Origin: Heligmosomoides polygyrus polygyrus
Taxonomy: Eukaryota > Nematoda > Chromadorea > Rhabditida > Heligmosomidae
Assembly (NCBI GenBank): GCA_947396885.1
Contig: OX377204.1
Coordinates: forward strand, 48,533,139-48,597,138
Reading direction: 5' to 3'
Length of the DNA: 64,000 nt
The position numbers were made by a program, and so were the translations under genes. The notes beneath the pieces are model-generated. The model saw nothing but the letters and a program-made list of their open reading frames with translations, did not search any database and was not told the DNA's origin. This document shows positions 33,460 to 46,095 of this stretch, in pieces (within the stretch, counting starts at the first letter, position 1; each line of letters begins with the position of its first letter).

Positions 33460-36199
33460 CTTGTGGAGAAGCGGATTTGAACATTCAGAAAAAGACTTTT
33501 TTGGCAAGGGTGGGGGCAACATTCTGTAAATCTGCGGGGTCTTTGAAGAGTTACGCATCTATTTACAAAGAGTGGTCCGAAGTTATTACTAAAAATGGGC
33601 GATCCAAGAAAGAGATTTTATTAATTGCATTGAATGCTAGAATAACTTAGTATTATGTAACGCATCCGTATAGTCAGTGCAATAAAGGGTAAAAGGATAT
33701 AAAAGAATGATGGTCAGAATTAGCCAATTCCTTTGCGGAATGCGCCACGTTTTCTATTTCTGCGGGATGTCATGGAGGCAATTTGAATGCGTATTTCTAT
33801 GGTATTCGGAGTTCTTCCTTGCTCGTGAACGACAGTAATGTAACAAGAGCGGGTGGATCACGCTAGAAAGACTCTACAACTCAAATTCCGACGAGCTTCT
33901 TGCATTTTTACTCAAGCCAAAAACCATTCTACACTTCACACCTCTGTTGGGGCATTCAGAAGCTGCGTTGATTAAATCCGATGAATTCGGTCGTTTAAAA
34001 GATCACTAAAGGCATGCAGATAGGTGGTGAGCAATCAGAACGGTCGCATATGGACTAGACGACCCTCTCTCTGTCAAACCCTACAGTTCAAGTACTGCTT
34101 GTCATACTGGTTTTCGTGTAAAGCAAAGAAAATCTGTCAAAACAATCGTCCGAAGAGCATAGCAGGTAAACGCCTTCTTTTCTAAACTAGCCGCGCTATT
34201 TCGAGCAGTTGTCCATGTCAGTAGAGCGATGATTCCAAAAGCAAAAAGAATAAGACGTGGTAGCGGTTTCCTCTTCCTTCTGTCCAACTTAGTACCAACC
34301 TATGACTGCCCATGAAATTTGACCTTTCGATTTCTCTTCTGCAGTTTTCAAAAAACACTGCGTAGAAAAGCGGAAATTCGTTCGTGAAACAAATAAGGAT
34401 TAGAATTGCCTTGGTGATGTCTTGTGTATGTGTGAATGAAGAAGAAAGATAGTAGCGATATCGAAGTCCTCCTGGTTGGGTAAGGGAGACGTCCTGAAAT
34501 TTTGCTATGTTGCGTGATCCTCCTGTGAATTATTCATAATCACTCAGTTTTGCAAGCATTCATGTGAAACTAAGGGTAGCCGGTTTTAGATTAGATCAAT
34601 CTGCTGTCGTTAACTGTCATCACATTCATGTCTTCTGTTCGTTTACCATCCGTTCTTTAAATATTGAAGAGCCTAGTTGCAAATGTTGCCGGTTAAGACT
34701 AGCAAGGCGTATGGGATCTTGTAAGAAGAGTAAAAGTGAAACTTTGAAAACAGAAAGGATTCCGCATCGAAGGGGAGGGGGTTGGATGGCAGGTATATTT
34801 CGCAATGACGTTTTCAGTAGAGCCTGCTTGTGTCGCCGGCACGGAATACATTCACGATGGTCTCGTCCCCAGCTGCAGCTCAGAGAGCAGCGCCTTCTGC
34901 CCGAGTTCGCACCCACACTGCTCAGCCTCGACGTCGCTTCGGTACCTCGTCTGCTGCGCTGTCCTCACCTAGCGCCTCAGCTCCTCGACGCTGCTGCTCC
35001 TCTGCAGACACCTCTACGAACTGCGAATCGACCACCCAGGCAAAAGCCTTGTCACACAGGCACTCATTTTACACCGTCATCGTTCCTCGCTTACTGTGAA
35101 GCTGTAACGATTGTCAGGTTCTAGACCCCTTGCTACACTTTTTGTTGTCATATGAAACCTTCAGCGTTTGCACTCCTTTGAGACACACACGACTCTTCCC
35201 TTGCCATAATTATTGCACTTCTACATATGTTGCACTGAAATGTGCTCCGCCTCTGTTGTCATATAGGATCGTGTCTCTTTGTTGTTCCTTTCGAATACCT
35301 GAATCCACAGTAAGATTAAAATGCCAATTTTAGACAGTACGCAGTGGTTGTGTATGTTAATAAGCCTTCCCGTATTTTTATGACAAAGTTTGCGTTTGTG
35401 GCAAACCCAACAATTCCGGTTGATGTGACTCAACACTTGTTGTTTGAATCCGTTGCCAAATAAACTGTCTAAAACCTTCATAGATATTCAACCGTTTAGA
35501 ATCTTATACTAAAACACTCTAAGTGTTCTTCTATTTTGTCGTTGGTATTGGAAGATCTGGAATTTTCGAGGCGTTACCATTAACGTTACTGCCTATTTTG
35601 AATTTAAAATCAAGCTTCTAGAGTTCCTCATTATTATTATTAACAGTTTCTAGTACCAGGGGCCCTGTTCGATCACCACTAGCTTAGGTTAGACACCGGA
35701 ACAGTTTAATAAGCCGAGAACGTTTCCACAGGAGATGCGATGTTATGTCCACTTAGTAGGATTGAGTGTTCCCGAGGCCTAACCGCTTTTTCTTGTGTTA
35801 CGCCCGGGTTAGGGATGCAACTCCGAGATTTGACCCACATCGTAACAGAGCGCAGTGGATTTTCGTCTGGTGGATGACGTGACTGCTTCAACTCGAAGTG
35901 TCGCATCTCCTCTTCCTATTTGTGCTTCGGTACTTGGCATGTCTTCCGTATAACCCCTTCTTCTCGCGGGCTTTTCCCTTAATCTCGTTAGCCCGTAGTC
36001 GTACCTGCTTTTGATCCTACGCCTTACCGGTGTCGAGGTTCACGTTCGGAGCACGAAGCATTAAGCATCGCGTCGGTAGCACCTTGGGAAGATTCGTCGA
36101 CTGCCGTGACCATCGGTAACCTAATGCGAGAAGTGATAGCTCATGTTCCTCCAACCGCCACCACTCAATTTCTGTTGAACCCCATCTGCTTCGTACTCA
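33460..36199. other. Unassigned stretch with one low-complexity open frame
   Basis: A plus frame at 34860-35099 (VSSPAAAQRAAPSARVRTHT..) is rich in Ala, Ser, Pro and Arg and could be an exon, but no domain is recognised. A frame at 33456-33650 (KSAGSLKSYASIYKEWSEVI) faintly resembles the N-terminal part of tyrosine recombinases; not enough to call. Bases 33719-33800 resemble 58700-58775 (ggaatgcgccacgttttcta against gggatgcgccatgcattcta), a small dispersed repeat. Confidence 0.3.
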
Positions 36200-37136
36200 C
36201 AAGGGAGGTCAATGAACGTCCCGTGGCAATTTTCAAAGTGACTTATTGAGGGTTGTAGGGATTGTCTGAGAAGCACCTTAGTGGTTTTCAAACTTCCTGC
36301 GGACATCTGGGTAGGTCAAAAATTGCAAAAAACCGCATCATTTCAGTGCGGGCCAATAAAGCAAAACATACGTCTGGAACTGCCATGTCGTGACTGGAAT
36401 CTAACCAGCAAATGGTTTGGGGCTGCAACAGTAGCGGAATTACAGCGAACTCACAATTTGCTTGCTAGCGATATAGTAACCAATGTGGAACATTGAGGTG
36501 CGCCGCCTACGAGTCATGGGCCAGCGACTGGATGGCCGAATGGATGTGGGGATGGACTTTCAGGGTCGTGGGTTCGGTTCCGGGGTGGGGTTCTGCATTG
36601 CTGGGCTTGCTCGCTGGTCCTTTTAAAATAGGCAGCATCGTTGTTGAATCGCCTCATACTGGTTAAAATAAGGTTACAACGTCAGTATGGTGCACTACAT
36701 AGTTCAAGATACACTTTACATCGGCAGAAGAGCAATGAGCAAGCCCAGCAATGCAGCACCCCAACCCCCGGATCCGAACCCACTACCCTCCTCCTGCAAG
36801 TCCGCTCCCACACCCACTCGGCCATCCAATCGCTGCCACCTTGATCGTGAGCGGCGCACTTCTATGTTCCGCTTTGGTTACTGTATCGCTAACAAGCAAA
36901 CTGTGAGTTCGCTGTCATTCCGCTACTGCTGCAGCTCCAAACCTTTTGCAGGTTAGATTCTAACCACGACAAGGCAGTTCCAGACGTCAGTTTGGCTTTA
37001 TAGGCCCGCACTGAAGTGATACGGTTTTTTGCAATTTTTGACCTACTAGATGTCCGCAGGAAATTTGAAAACAAACCTACAACGCTCAATAGGTCACTTT
37101 GAAAATTGCCACGGGACGTTCATTGAACTCCCTTGT
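36200..37136. repeat. Inverted pair of tRNA-like repeat family S1 (foldback, 937 bp)
   Basis: The left arm (36200 to about 36655, plus) and right arm (about 36665 to 37136, minus) are reverse complements over most of their length. The outer ends are acaagggaggtcaatgaacg and cgttcattgaactcccttgt. Each arm holds a roughly 300-bp head (gggtaggtcaaaaattgcaa) and a tRNA-like core with A box tggccgaatgg / tggccgagtgg and B box gggttcgg. Further single copies are at 52937 (plus) and 60185 (minus). Confidence 0.85.
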
Positions 37137-37935
37137 CAGAAGAGTGATTTTCAAAGTACGGCTCCAGCGGTCAATGTTGTGTGACGATTGTCTTGTACGG
37201 CCAGCTGTTCGCGTCGGTGATGAGCTCCTGATCTCTGTACCTCACAAAGACACTCAGTTTGCGTTTTGCTGCTATAGCGGTAAAACGAGATGAGGTAAGA
37301 ATCGAGACGTTGTCGGAATTTCATGTTCGATGGATCAACGCTCAAAGCGATCACGGACTTTAGGAATGACAACTGCAAAATCTGAAGAGACGCACAAAAT
37401 GCGAGAACGCTCTTGTTCTAAAGGCAGAATCAGGGCCTAAGCAGGATGTAAAGGCTTGGCGCAGCTGACCAGGTGATTTAATGTAAAAGGAAGAGAAACC
37501 AACATAGAGCTGATCTGTACTCTTCATCGAGGAACCCTAGAATATCGAGAACGCAATGTCACTATCCCCGCCCAACTTTTGCTTTGCAATATGGGGCACC
37601 GTCCACTTCTACGTCGACGAGCGATGATGAGGATTGAGCTGCTCCAGCTGGCTTTGCTGCAGTTAAGAATGAACACTTCTGTTACCCTCAGCGAAGCTCT
37701 TGGTTGGATCAATTCGCACATCTCATTTCAAGAGCAAATCCCGCTGTAAACGTGCCACCTTGATAAAATGTTGAGAGGCGTGCTTCCATGTGTAAAAGGA
37801 AGAACCGTTCTCAATAGGCTGCATGGCGTCAGGTATAAGGGGTCTATTCAAAACGGTGAACGACATTTTGAAATATGACCACATGTTGCGGAATCCTGTG
37901 GTACAGTGCCTCGCATATGATTTGGTCATTTTTGG
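37137..37935. other. Unassigned stretch
   Basis: No gene or element was recognised between the S1 foldback and the satellite array. Confidence 0.4.
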
Positions 37936-37938
37936 TGT

Positions 37939-38510
37939 GAGCGTTTGGGAAGTTTTCTCGAAAATTCCTAACGCCCTACTCAGAAATTGCTCTAAGACTG
38001 TCCAGCTAACCTTTGGAGCAGGCCGTGCAGAATGCATACAAAATCGATCTATCAATCGAGGTGGCGCGAGAGCTTGTAGAATGAACGTTTGAGAAGTTTT
38101 ATCGGAAATTCCCAGCCGCCGAACTCAAAAATTGCTCTAAGACTGTCCAGCTAACCTTTGGAGTGTGCCGTGCACAATGCATACAGAATCGACCTTTCAA
38201 TCGAGTGGGCACTAGAGCTTGTAGAGTGAGCGTTTGGGGAACTTTATCGGAAATTCCCAGCCGCCGAACTCAAAAATTGCTCTAAGACTGTCCAGCTAAC
38301 CTTTGGAGTGTGCCGTGCACAATGCATACAGAATCGACCTTTCAATCGAGTGGGCACGAGAGCTTGTAGAGTGAGCGTTTGGGGAACTTTATCGGAAATT
38401 CCCAGCCGGCGAACTCAGTAACTGCTCTAAGGCTATCCAGCTAGCCTTTGGAGTGCGCTGTGCACAACGCATATAACATCGATCCTATCAATCGAGTGGG
38501 GTGTCAGCTC
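37939..38510 (+). repeat. 145-bp tandem repeat, about four copies
   Basis: The string gagcgtttggg (gaacgtttgag in copy 2) recurs at 37939, 38083, 38228 and 38373, a spacing of 144, 145 and 145 bp. Copies 2 and 3 are nearly identical (ctctaagactgtccagctaa, cctttggagtgtgccgtgca); copies 1 and 4 are more diverged. Confidence 0.95.
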
Positions 38511-39960
38511 GCAAATTGCACGCGCGGCCGTGTTCGAAGCGCAATAACAGTGTCAAGTTCGAATGTTTCTGCTGCAACTTTTGGGTCTTGAAGGCAAAAA
38601 AACGTAGTACTACACTAAAGTAAAATTGTGTAGCTGAGGAAGAGGCAATGTTACAGAGATGCGAAAATGCAGGTGAGACTTGTGCGACGCATTTTTTTTT
38701 TCGATTTCGGTGGACCACTGCGGGAAGGCTCGTAGAGCTAACGGCCTACAAAAGCAGACCACTTAAGGTACTTTACGATGAAGTGCCAAAAACTCCCCAG
38801 CTGCCATTCTAGAGCAGCGAAGGGCAGTGGTCAAGTTTCTTCCGCCCTTACTCGCCAAGTTTGAGTTTTCAACACTCGCAGTCGTACCGCTCCGTTCAGT
38901 TCGAAGAACTCTATCGAACGGTATCAATATCGATCAATTTCAGAAGAATCGATTTTTTGACAATTTCCCATCAATGTCGAGGCTGCTCAAGGCCGCGACA
39001 GACGGACGATGACGTTGTCGAAGATCGATATCTTTGAATTGGGCCATTATTGATACCATTCGATAAAGCGTTTCATGCTGAATTGAACGGTATACGGAGG
39101 GTAGGAAAAACTGTAATGTGGGCGGGTAAGAGCGAGGAGAACATCGACCGTTGTTCTGTTAATTGCACGCGCGGCGTGTTTTGAGCGCGATAACTCTGCC
39201 ATGTGTGAAGCTTTCCGGTTGCAGCTTGTCGATTTTGAAGGCAGCAAAATGCTCTAGTAGCGCGCTGAAACACAGTAATGTATCCTATGGTTGGACAAAG
39301 TTACTGCGGTGCGAAGATGCAGGTTAGCCTTGTGTGAACCTGCCCTGTGGAATTTTAAAGAACGGATGTCGGATTCGTAATCAGCGCACCAAACAACCCC
39401 TGGATGATTTGGACCAGAAAATTTGGCCAAATTCGAAAGTATTGATTTTCGATGTCGTCATCGTCCGTCTGCCGCGGCCTGGCCCACGACGGAAAATTGT
39501 TGAAAAATCGATTCTTCTGAAATTGGTCGATGTTGATACGTTCGATAGAGAGCGGTCTCATTGCGAGTGTCGAAAACTCAAATATGGGCGAGTAAGAGCG
39601 CAGGAAACTTCGCCGCTGCCTTCACTTCACTTTCAGATTCACTTTAGTCTACCACTAGACTGTTTTACTGCCTACAAGACCCACAAGTTGCAGCCAAAAC
39701 GATTCGAACTTGACAGAACTATTGCGCTGCGAACGCACCCGCGCGTGCATTTTGCGAGCCCTTCCCCACCCGATTGATAGGTTTGATTCTATATGCATTT
39801 TTCACGGCGCAATAGAAGGCAGGCTGGACATTCCCGGAGTAACTCCTGAGTACGGTAGCTGGGAATAGCCGAGAAAACTCCCTAAACGCTACTTTGCAGG
39901 TTGTCGCGCCCACTCGATTGATTATGTCCGGCCTATATGCACACTTCAACTCTATTGATT
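38511..39960. repeat. Foldback region attached to the 145-bp satellite
   Basis: Bases 38511-39060 recur inverted within 39390-39760: gatcaatttcagaagaatcg at 38933 against cgattcttctgaaattggtc at 39508, and ttgcacgcgcggc against gcccgcgcgtgca-type strings. At 39766-39891 one inverted copy of the 145-bp unit appears (tgattctatatgcat, tagctgggaatagccgag), with a second partial one after it. A direct partial copy (ttgcacgcgcggcgtgtttt) lies at 39161. Confidence 0.75.
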
Positions 39961-40141
39961 TATATGTCAAAAGATAGAGCTCGAGCTTCAGAGCCTAAAT
40001 ATATGCTTCTTTTTACAAGTGCTTGAATTGGCAAAAAGTTATATAAAAAACCGCTTTAGAACGCTCCAAAGCGACTTTTTCGGCAGTTGACCAAAGGACA
40101 TGCACGGTACTGTGTTAATACCTGTTGCAGGACTATTCCGG
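39961..40141. other. Short unassigned gap
   Basis: Nothing recognised between the foldback and RTE-A copy 2. Confidence 0.4.
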
Positions 40142-40355
40142 TGGCGGTGTCCGTTCCTCCACGTGGTGTCAGTGGAAACTGCTCCCTCTTGGAGCTAAGC
40201 TAATAGCGGACAGTTGATTGCAGGCGACAGAGCCTTGTGACAGGCCGGCCTACGAAGGCCCATGTCACATCACATGGTTGATGACGCTTAAGAGATTTCG
40301 AGATAGTGCTACGGCGTCCGCGGGAGCCGACTCGCACTCGTAGAGCCCGACGAGT

Positions 40356-41178
40356 GTGGAAAGTATGCGAGGGTCCCTGATGCGAGGACAGCATCGGGGG
40401 ACAACTGAGCTAGTCCGAAAGTCCCGCAACGTAGGCAAGACCCGTGTAGCAACGTTGAATGTGGGTATGTTGACGGGCCGCTCGTGCGAGTTGGTAGAAG
40501 CACTGGAGCAGAGAAAGATAGATTTCTGTGCGGTGCGGGAGACGAGGTGGTCCTGCTGCAAGTTAAGGGACATAGGCCGTGGCTTCAAGGCCGTTTTGTG
40601 CGGCAGCCCCAGGACCACCAGTGGTGTCAGTATGATTGTCTTCGAACGTTTCAGTGACGCGATAGCAAGCGTGGAACGTTTCGATGACCGCTTGATGAAG
40701 ATTGTTGTCACCGTAGAACAGCGACGATGTCATTTCTTTTCTGCATACGCTCCGCAGACTGGCTGTTCCGAGCAAACCAAGGACGAGTTTTGGTCCCTGC
40801 TTGATGAGAAGACAGCGGAAGTGCCGTCAGAAGATATGATTGTTGTGGCAGGTGACCTTAATGGTCACGTCGGAGCAACGAAAGACGGCTACCGCTGTCA
40901 TGGTGGTTTTGGATATGGATCGCGCAACGCCGATGGTGAGCGTATACTTGAGTATGCAAACTCACATGAACTCACCATCGTGAACACCAAATTTCGAAAG
41001 CGTGACTCCCACCTCATCTCCTTTTATAGCGGGAACGTTAAAACGCAGATCGATCATGTTCTTGCTAGGCGTCGCGACCAAAGCCTTGTCACAGATGCGA
41101 AGACAGTGCCGTATGAGACTGTTGCCACGCAACACCGTCCACTGATCTGCTCGCTGAAGATCACACTTCCCGAGGTGT
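40356..41178 (+). pseudogene. RTE-A endonuclease domain, copy 2 (best-preserved)
   Basis: The frame is open from about 40356 to a TAG at 41178-41180, 274 codons. Motifs: TLNVGMLTGRSCELVEALEQ, AVRETRWS (first metal site, Q changed to R before E), TSGVSMIVFERF, VVAGDLNGHVGATKDGY, KTQIDHVLARRRDQS and the final ATQHRPLICSLKI. The H of QHR and the D of QIDH are the expected catalytic residues of this fold. The stop right after ITLPEV separates it from the reverse transcriptase. Confidence 0.82.
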
Positions 41179-41208
41179 AGATATGTCGAGCGATGCGGGT
41201 CGGCTAGA

Positions 41209-43250
41209 ATGAAATGGTGGCGACTGGACGAAAAGGAAGCCGCACTTATTCCTCGAATTCGGTTGCCGACGGTGACATCTGTCGACGAAACCTTGAAGAA
41301 TGCTACCGATGCCATAACTCGGGCTGCACGCTTCGAACTTGGCACAACGAAGCCTGGGCGACGCTGCGTCGACAAGCAGGCATGGCTGTGGACTGACGAT
41401 GTCAGAGAAAAAGTCCGAGAAAAGAAACGGCTCTACCACGTATTTATCGGTGATAAAACAGTTAGAATTGGCGGAATTATCGAGAAGCGAAAAAGCGGCA
41501 AAGAAGGCAGTGGCTGCTGCTAGAGCCGCACACTACGCTGAAGTCAACGAAAAACTGGAAACGCGCGATGGCGAGCGTTATCTTCACGTACTCGCCAATG
41601 CTCGCTGTCGCCAAGCAGAAGACATCGAGAAGTTCTTTTGCATTAACGACGAGAGCGGTCATCTTCTGATGGATCGTAAGAGGGCTGTGAAGCGATGGCA
41701 CGACTACTTTGAGGAGATCTCGAATGTTGAATTTGCCCATCCTGCTATTCCATTTGCATCTCCTATATAGGGCCCCGTTCAGAAGATCACAGTGAGCGAA
41801 ACTGAAGCAGACCTGAGGAAGATGAAGTCAGGCAAAGCCACTGGCCCCGATGACCTGCCAGCCAACCTGTGGAAGTCGAAGGGCTGGTGCCCTGCTGACT
41901 GGCTGACAGAGTTTTTCAATCAGGTTGTTGCTGAGAAAAAAGTGCCAGAGAGCTGGCAGCAAAGCACGACCATCCCGATTTGGAAAAAGAAGAGCAGTCC
42001 TGCGGACTGCGCTAGTTACCGTCCAATTCGCCTTCTTTCGCACACCATGAAAATCTTTGAGCGAATTGTCGATGGCGTATCCGGGATGTCGTCCAGCTTT
42101 CCACGAATCAGTGTGGTTTTGTCTCTGGCTGTGGCACCGTAGATGCCATTCACGCTGTACATCTTCTGTTAGAGAAGCACCGCGAGAAACAGAAACCGGT
42201 GCATTTTGCCTTCCTGGACTTGGAGAAGGCCTTCGACCGCGTTCCGCGAGAAGTTATATGGTACGCGTTGCGACAACGTGGTATCCCTGAAGAGCTTATT
42301 GAGTGGGTGCGCATTCCGTACACTTGCCCAAGGAGTCGAGTGCGGGCGCCAGCGGGCACCGATAGAATTTCGCATCTATGTAGGGGTGCACCAGGGATCT
42401 GCGCTCTCCCCACTGCTCTTCGTGGTCGTCATGGATGCAATTACACGAGATCTCCAAAACGCAGCTCCTTGGACGTTGCTGTATGCCGATGAAGTCATGC
42501 TTGCATGTGAAGATAAAACCGAATCGAGCGACAGGCACAGGAATGGTGCGATCGCTTGGCATTGTTCGGACTCAGGCTGAACGTCAAAAAGACGGAATAC
42601 TTGACGACGGATGTTAATGAGCTCGGATCTATCAAGATCAATACTGCTGAGTTCTCACGAGTGACATCTTTCAAGTATCTTGGATCGACGATCAGGACCA
42701 ATAGCAGCCTAAAGTTGGAGGAGAACGCACGCGTGAGTTTAGCTCGGTCCAAATGGGGCTCGTTGACTGGGGTGCTTTGCGACAGGACAATACCTGAGCA
42801 CCTCAAATCGAAGGTTTATAGAACAGTCGTTCGCCCGATAGCGACGTACGGTGCGTGAGTGCTGACCCGTGACGAAGGAAACTGAAAGCCGCCTCAGTGT
42901 AATGGAGACGAAAATGCTACGTTGAACGGCTGGAGTTACGCGTTTAGACCGCGTTCGCCACGACACCATACGACAGAGGTTCGGTATCGCCCCGATAGCC
43001 GAGAAGCTGCGTGAAGCTCGTCTTCGATGGTACGGCCACGTCCTTCGCGCTAACGACGAGAGCATTCGGAAGATAGGCCTGAACCTTGAAGTCCCTGGAA
43101 AGCGGCCCAGGGGACGCCCGAAGCAACGTTGGCTAGATACGTTGCATTTGGACTTAAAGATGGCCGGTGTGCACCCTGATCGAGCATTTGATCGGGAGAA
43201 TTGGCGGCACCACACCAGAAGAGCAGACCCCGCCACTAAGCGGAAATAAA
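41209..43250 (+). pseudogene. RTE-A reverse transcriptase, copy 2 (YADE active site, several frameshifts)
   Basis: Pieces in order: MKWWRLDEKEAALIPRIRLP, KAAKKAVAAARAAHYAEVNE, MKSGKATGPDDLPANLWKSK, ASYRPIRLLSHTMKIFERIV, FAFLDLEKAFDRVPREVIWY, GVHQGSALSPLLFVVVMDAI, LLYADEVMLACEDK, FGLRLNVKKTEYLTTDVNEL, and the C-terminal end. Frames change near 41505, 41770, 42070, 42200, 42350, 42550 and 42855. In the catalytic box the second aspartate codon is GAA (42491-42493), giving YADE where copy 1 has YADD. The enzyme would be inactive even without the frame breaks. Confidence 0.82.
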
Positions 43251-43254
43251 AACA

Positions 43255-44183
43255 ACTAAAAAACAAAACAAAAACACTAAAAAAAATGATGCAGAACTAT
43301 TCCCTTTTTGCACAACTGACATAAGAGATATATTAGCGATGAATTTCCTTTCTGGTGATGAAGGCTAGACTTGGAAGAATTGAAAAGCCCGATTGCTCAG
43401 CTACTACATGGAGGCTTCTACACATTTTCTATTGCAGCCTTAATATGCCAGCGACGAAACAAGGAAATGGACTGGAAGTGGTCAGTTCATCTGTTTGTAG
43501 ACCACTGAGAGAGTTCACTGATTGATGGCCTCTATCAGTCACCTTGTCCAGTTTGAGAAAGAGACGGGTGATCTTCAGCATTTGTTCATCTCCCTGTTTT
43601 TCTATGGATACAGACCACCCTATTTATTCGAATAGATTCTTCGCAGTGGTGATAAGGAATGGAAAAGGAAAGCTACATTCCACCCTTTTTGTCGGCTTCG
43701 CTACTTTTACTGCTGCCAATCAGAGCGTGACAAGTTGTTTGCGTCATGCCAAACAACGGACTTCTTAATAAAAAAAAGATGTGATCTAGTTGAACGACTA
43801 CATCAGCAGTCCAAGGTTTCTGTCTTTAACGCATGAAGTAGGAGAAATCGATGGAGTCGTCGCGCAGATAGCGAAGACGGTACGACGGCTAAGCTAGGAA
43901 AGCTAGAAGCTAGCAAAACAAGATTGAAAGCCATGGTCAGATTGCAATGGAGGCGCGGTGGTTCAGCTCTCTAGAATAAAATCCCTCGGCTGTTCGTAGG
44001 ATATCGGCTTTCTGTTGCCTGATGGTGGGGGAGAGCGTCAAATAGGAGAGACTTTTGGGTGACATCTCATGTTTCGCAGTTTACGTCGCAACCCGTCCTT
44101 ATCAGCCTTTTTGTGCTGATGCTATTTCAGTATTTAATCTAAAAGATCGTTCTCATGGCAACGAAAGGAGAAAACATAATCCG
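43255..44183. other. Unassigned stretch 3' of RTE-A copy 2
   Basis: Short frames only; no family recognised. The first bases (43255-43290) are the A-rich tail of the element. Confidence 0.4.
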
Positions 44184-44281
44184 TGAAAGAAGAAGAAGAA
44201 GAAGAACAACAACAACAACAATAACATGAAGAAGAAGAAGAAGAAGAAGAAGAAGAAGAAGAAGAAGAAGAAGAAGAAGAA
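44184..44281 (+). repeat. (GAA)n / (CAA)n trinucleotide repeat
   Basis: gaagaagaagaagaag then caacaacaacaacaa, then an AAG run from 44224 to 44281. A reading of poly-Phe on the other strand is an artefact. Confidence 0.95.
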
Positions 44282-45399
44282 AGATCTTGAAAACTTGCTT
44301 AAGCCAGACGAACTCGATATTTTATAGACAATTAGAAACATTGCTTCGAAGGCGATTTTGTGCAACAAAACATTGAAAGGGAAAATATCACCATCGGAAA
44401 TTGCGTCGGGCAGCCCCAGCAGATCAAAGGCGACTGCAACGGAGAATGCTAATGAGCGGGAGGACGGGATGACCGATGCGCTCAGGAAGGGAATGCGTGC
44501 GTGGGTGGTGGTGAATGATGACCGACAGTGTCGGATCGCTTTAGATCGATGCGACTGTTTCATTGGGAATCCCGTCCAAGACGAGATGTACCGTCTGGAC
44601 AGTGGCGGCAGATGCTGCGCGCCTTCGCTGTCCGCTCCTCCTGTCAGCCTTCCCTTCCATTTTTAGCGCAAGGACCCTCTCGTAGCGCTGCTATTGACCG
44701 CATCTGGACTTTCTACAGAATGAAGTCAGTCCGACTGCCGATTACACTGAACATCGTCAGACTTTCTTCAGCTAACACGACATAGCTTTCGTAGACAAGG
44801 TACGGGGTACTGGTCGGTGAATTCATCTGCTTGAGTGCTTACTCTCGTTATTTCGCCCTCATTTTTATGTTGCAGCATGATTGCAGATCGTGTTTTGAAC
44901 TGACAAAGGAGTACGCTTCAATCCTTAAACTCACTGAGGGAAAAATAAATGAAAATTCATGTTATCCAAAAACGCCTAGAAATACCGTGTTAAGCGTAAT
45001 AGGCGCCGTTCCCATTTTTGAACCATAGTGAAATCGAAGATGAACGTCGGAAGATGCGTCATCACGGTGATCACGTCCCGTAGGTGTCCCAGAAAATGCT
45101 ACTTCGGACAACTGCGCGAAATTTGAACGCACACGAAACAGGTGTCAATACCCAACCTCCTTTCTACATATAATTCAGCTATCCAGAGGGTCACTTCGGA
45201 CCGGGACCAAAGCCAGGGGATGTCTTCCCTAAGACGGCGTATGGAAGCCGGTCTTTCTCTGAGGTTGACCATGACGATTGCTGGCGAACTCATAGCTTTG
45301 ATGGCAGATCACCCAAGTTTACGATATAATGAGCGGACAGCGCCTCAGAACATGGATGGGGTTCATGCGCTAGGGCCGGGATTCAAAAGACGTGCCGAA
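44282..45399. other. Unassigned stretch
   Basis: A plus frame at 44358-44666 (TLKGKISPSEIASGSPSRSK..) has normal-looking composition but no known motif and overlapping alternatives. Not called as a gene. Confidence 0.3.
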
Positions 45400-46095
45400 G
45401 ACGTCGACCAACGTGGTAGGGATTCAGGAGAGTAAGGAGGACCAGTGAGGGGGAACAATGAAGGGAAGATCAGTACAAAAGGGAACCAGTAGGCAAATCT
45501 AGTGAAGACGTGACACAGACGTCGTACAATGTGCGTCCAGACCCAGATGATGTGTCACAGATCATACATTGCGTTGGATTTTTAGAAGACCTTATTAATG
45601 CTCCGTGCAACGAGGGTGCGCGTACATACTTGATTCTCACTCCGTTTCTCTGCCAGCACACGGGTAGGGGATCTATGGGGGTGGGGGATGGAGGTAGTGA
45701 GAATGAGTACAGGAATCGGATAAGTATTATTGCCGTCGGACAGGACTATTGTAGTGAAAGTTATCGACATGTTGACCAATACAGATGGATTTTATTTGTT
45801 TGTGCAGGTTACCACTTCGGATTGGGACTCTGGCGATCTGTTTCTCGTCACTAGAGAACGGGTACTTCGGAGAATAAATTGCGAACATGCGACAGGGGTG
45901 GACAGGCTTCATAGGAGCACTTTTGAAGATTCTCCCCCACCAAATGCAGCTATACTGTTCTATATATCAAAACCAGTTTTTTGATGTAGTGAAAGAAAGA
46001 AGACCTAAGGAAGAAAAGTAGGCGGTCGGGATGTTCCATTCTCGGAGCCTAGGGCGGAGCCTCTAACTAGACGTTCGGCGGCTCCCAGACCTAGG
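45400..46095 (+). repeat. Dispersed repeat E1, copy 2
   Basis: It shares blocks with 30796-31265 in the same order, with an extra segment near 45450-45715. It ends ctctaactagacgttcggcg. Confidence 0.6.

Larger units (their letters stand above)
40142..43254 (+). mobile_element. RTE-type non-LTR retrotransposon, family A, copy 2 (degenerate)
   Basis: It aligns with copy 1 from the 5' region (ggtgtccgttcctccacgtg) through the coding part to the C-terminal TRRADPATKRK, followed by an A-rich tail. Compared with copy 1 the endonuclease is complete but the reverse transcriptase is more damaged. Confidence 0.88.

Noticed and set aside
33456..33650. Tyrosine-recombinase N-terminal domain
   Set aside because: Only a faint similarity in one short segment; no catalytic R, H or Y region follows.
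44153..44563. A minus-strand protein with long poly-Phe/poly-Leu
   Set aside because: Produced by the (GAA)n repeat.
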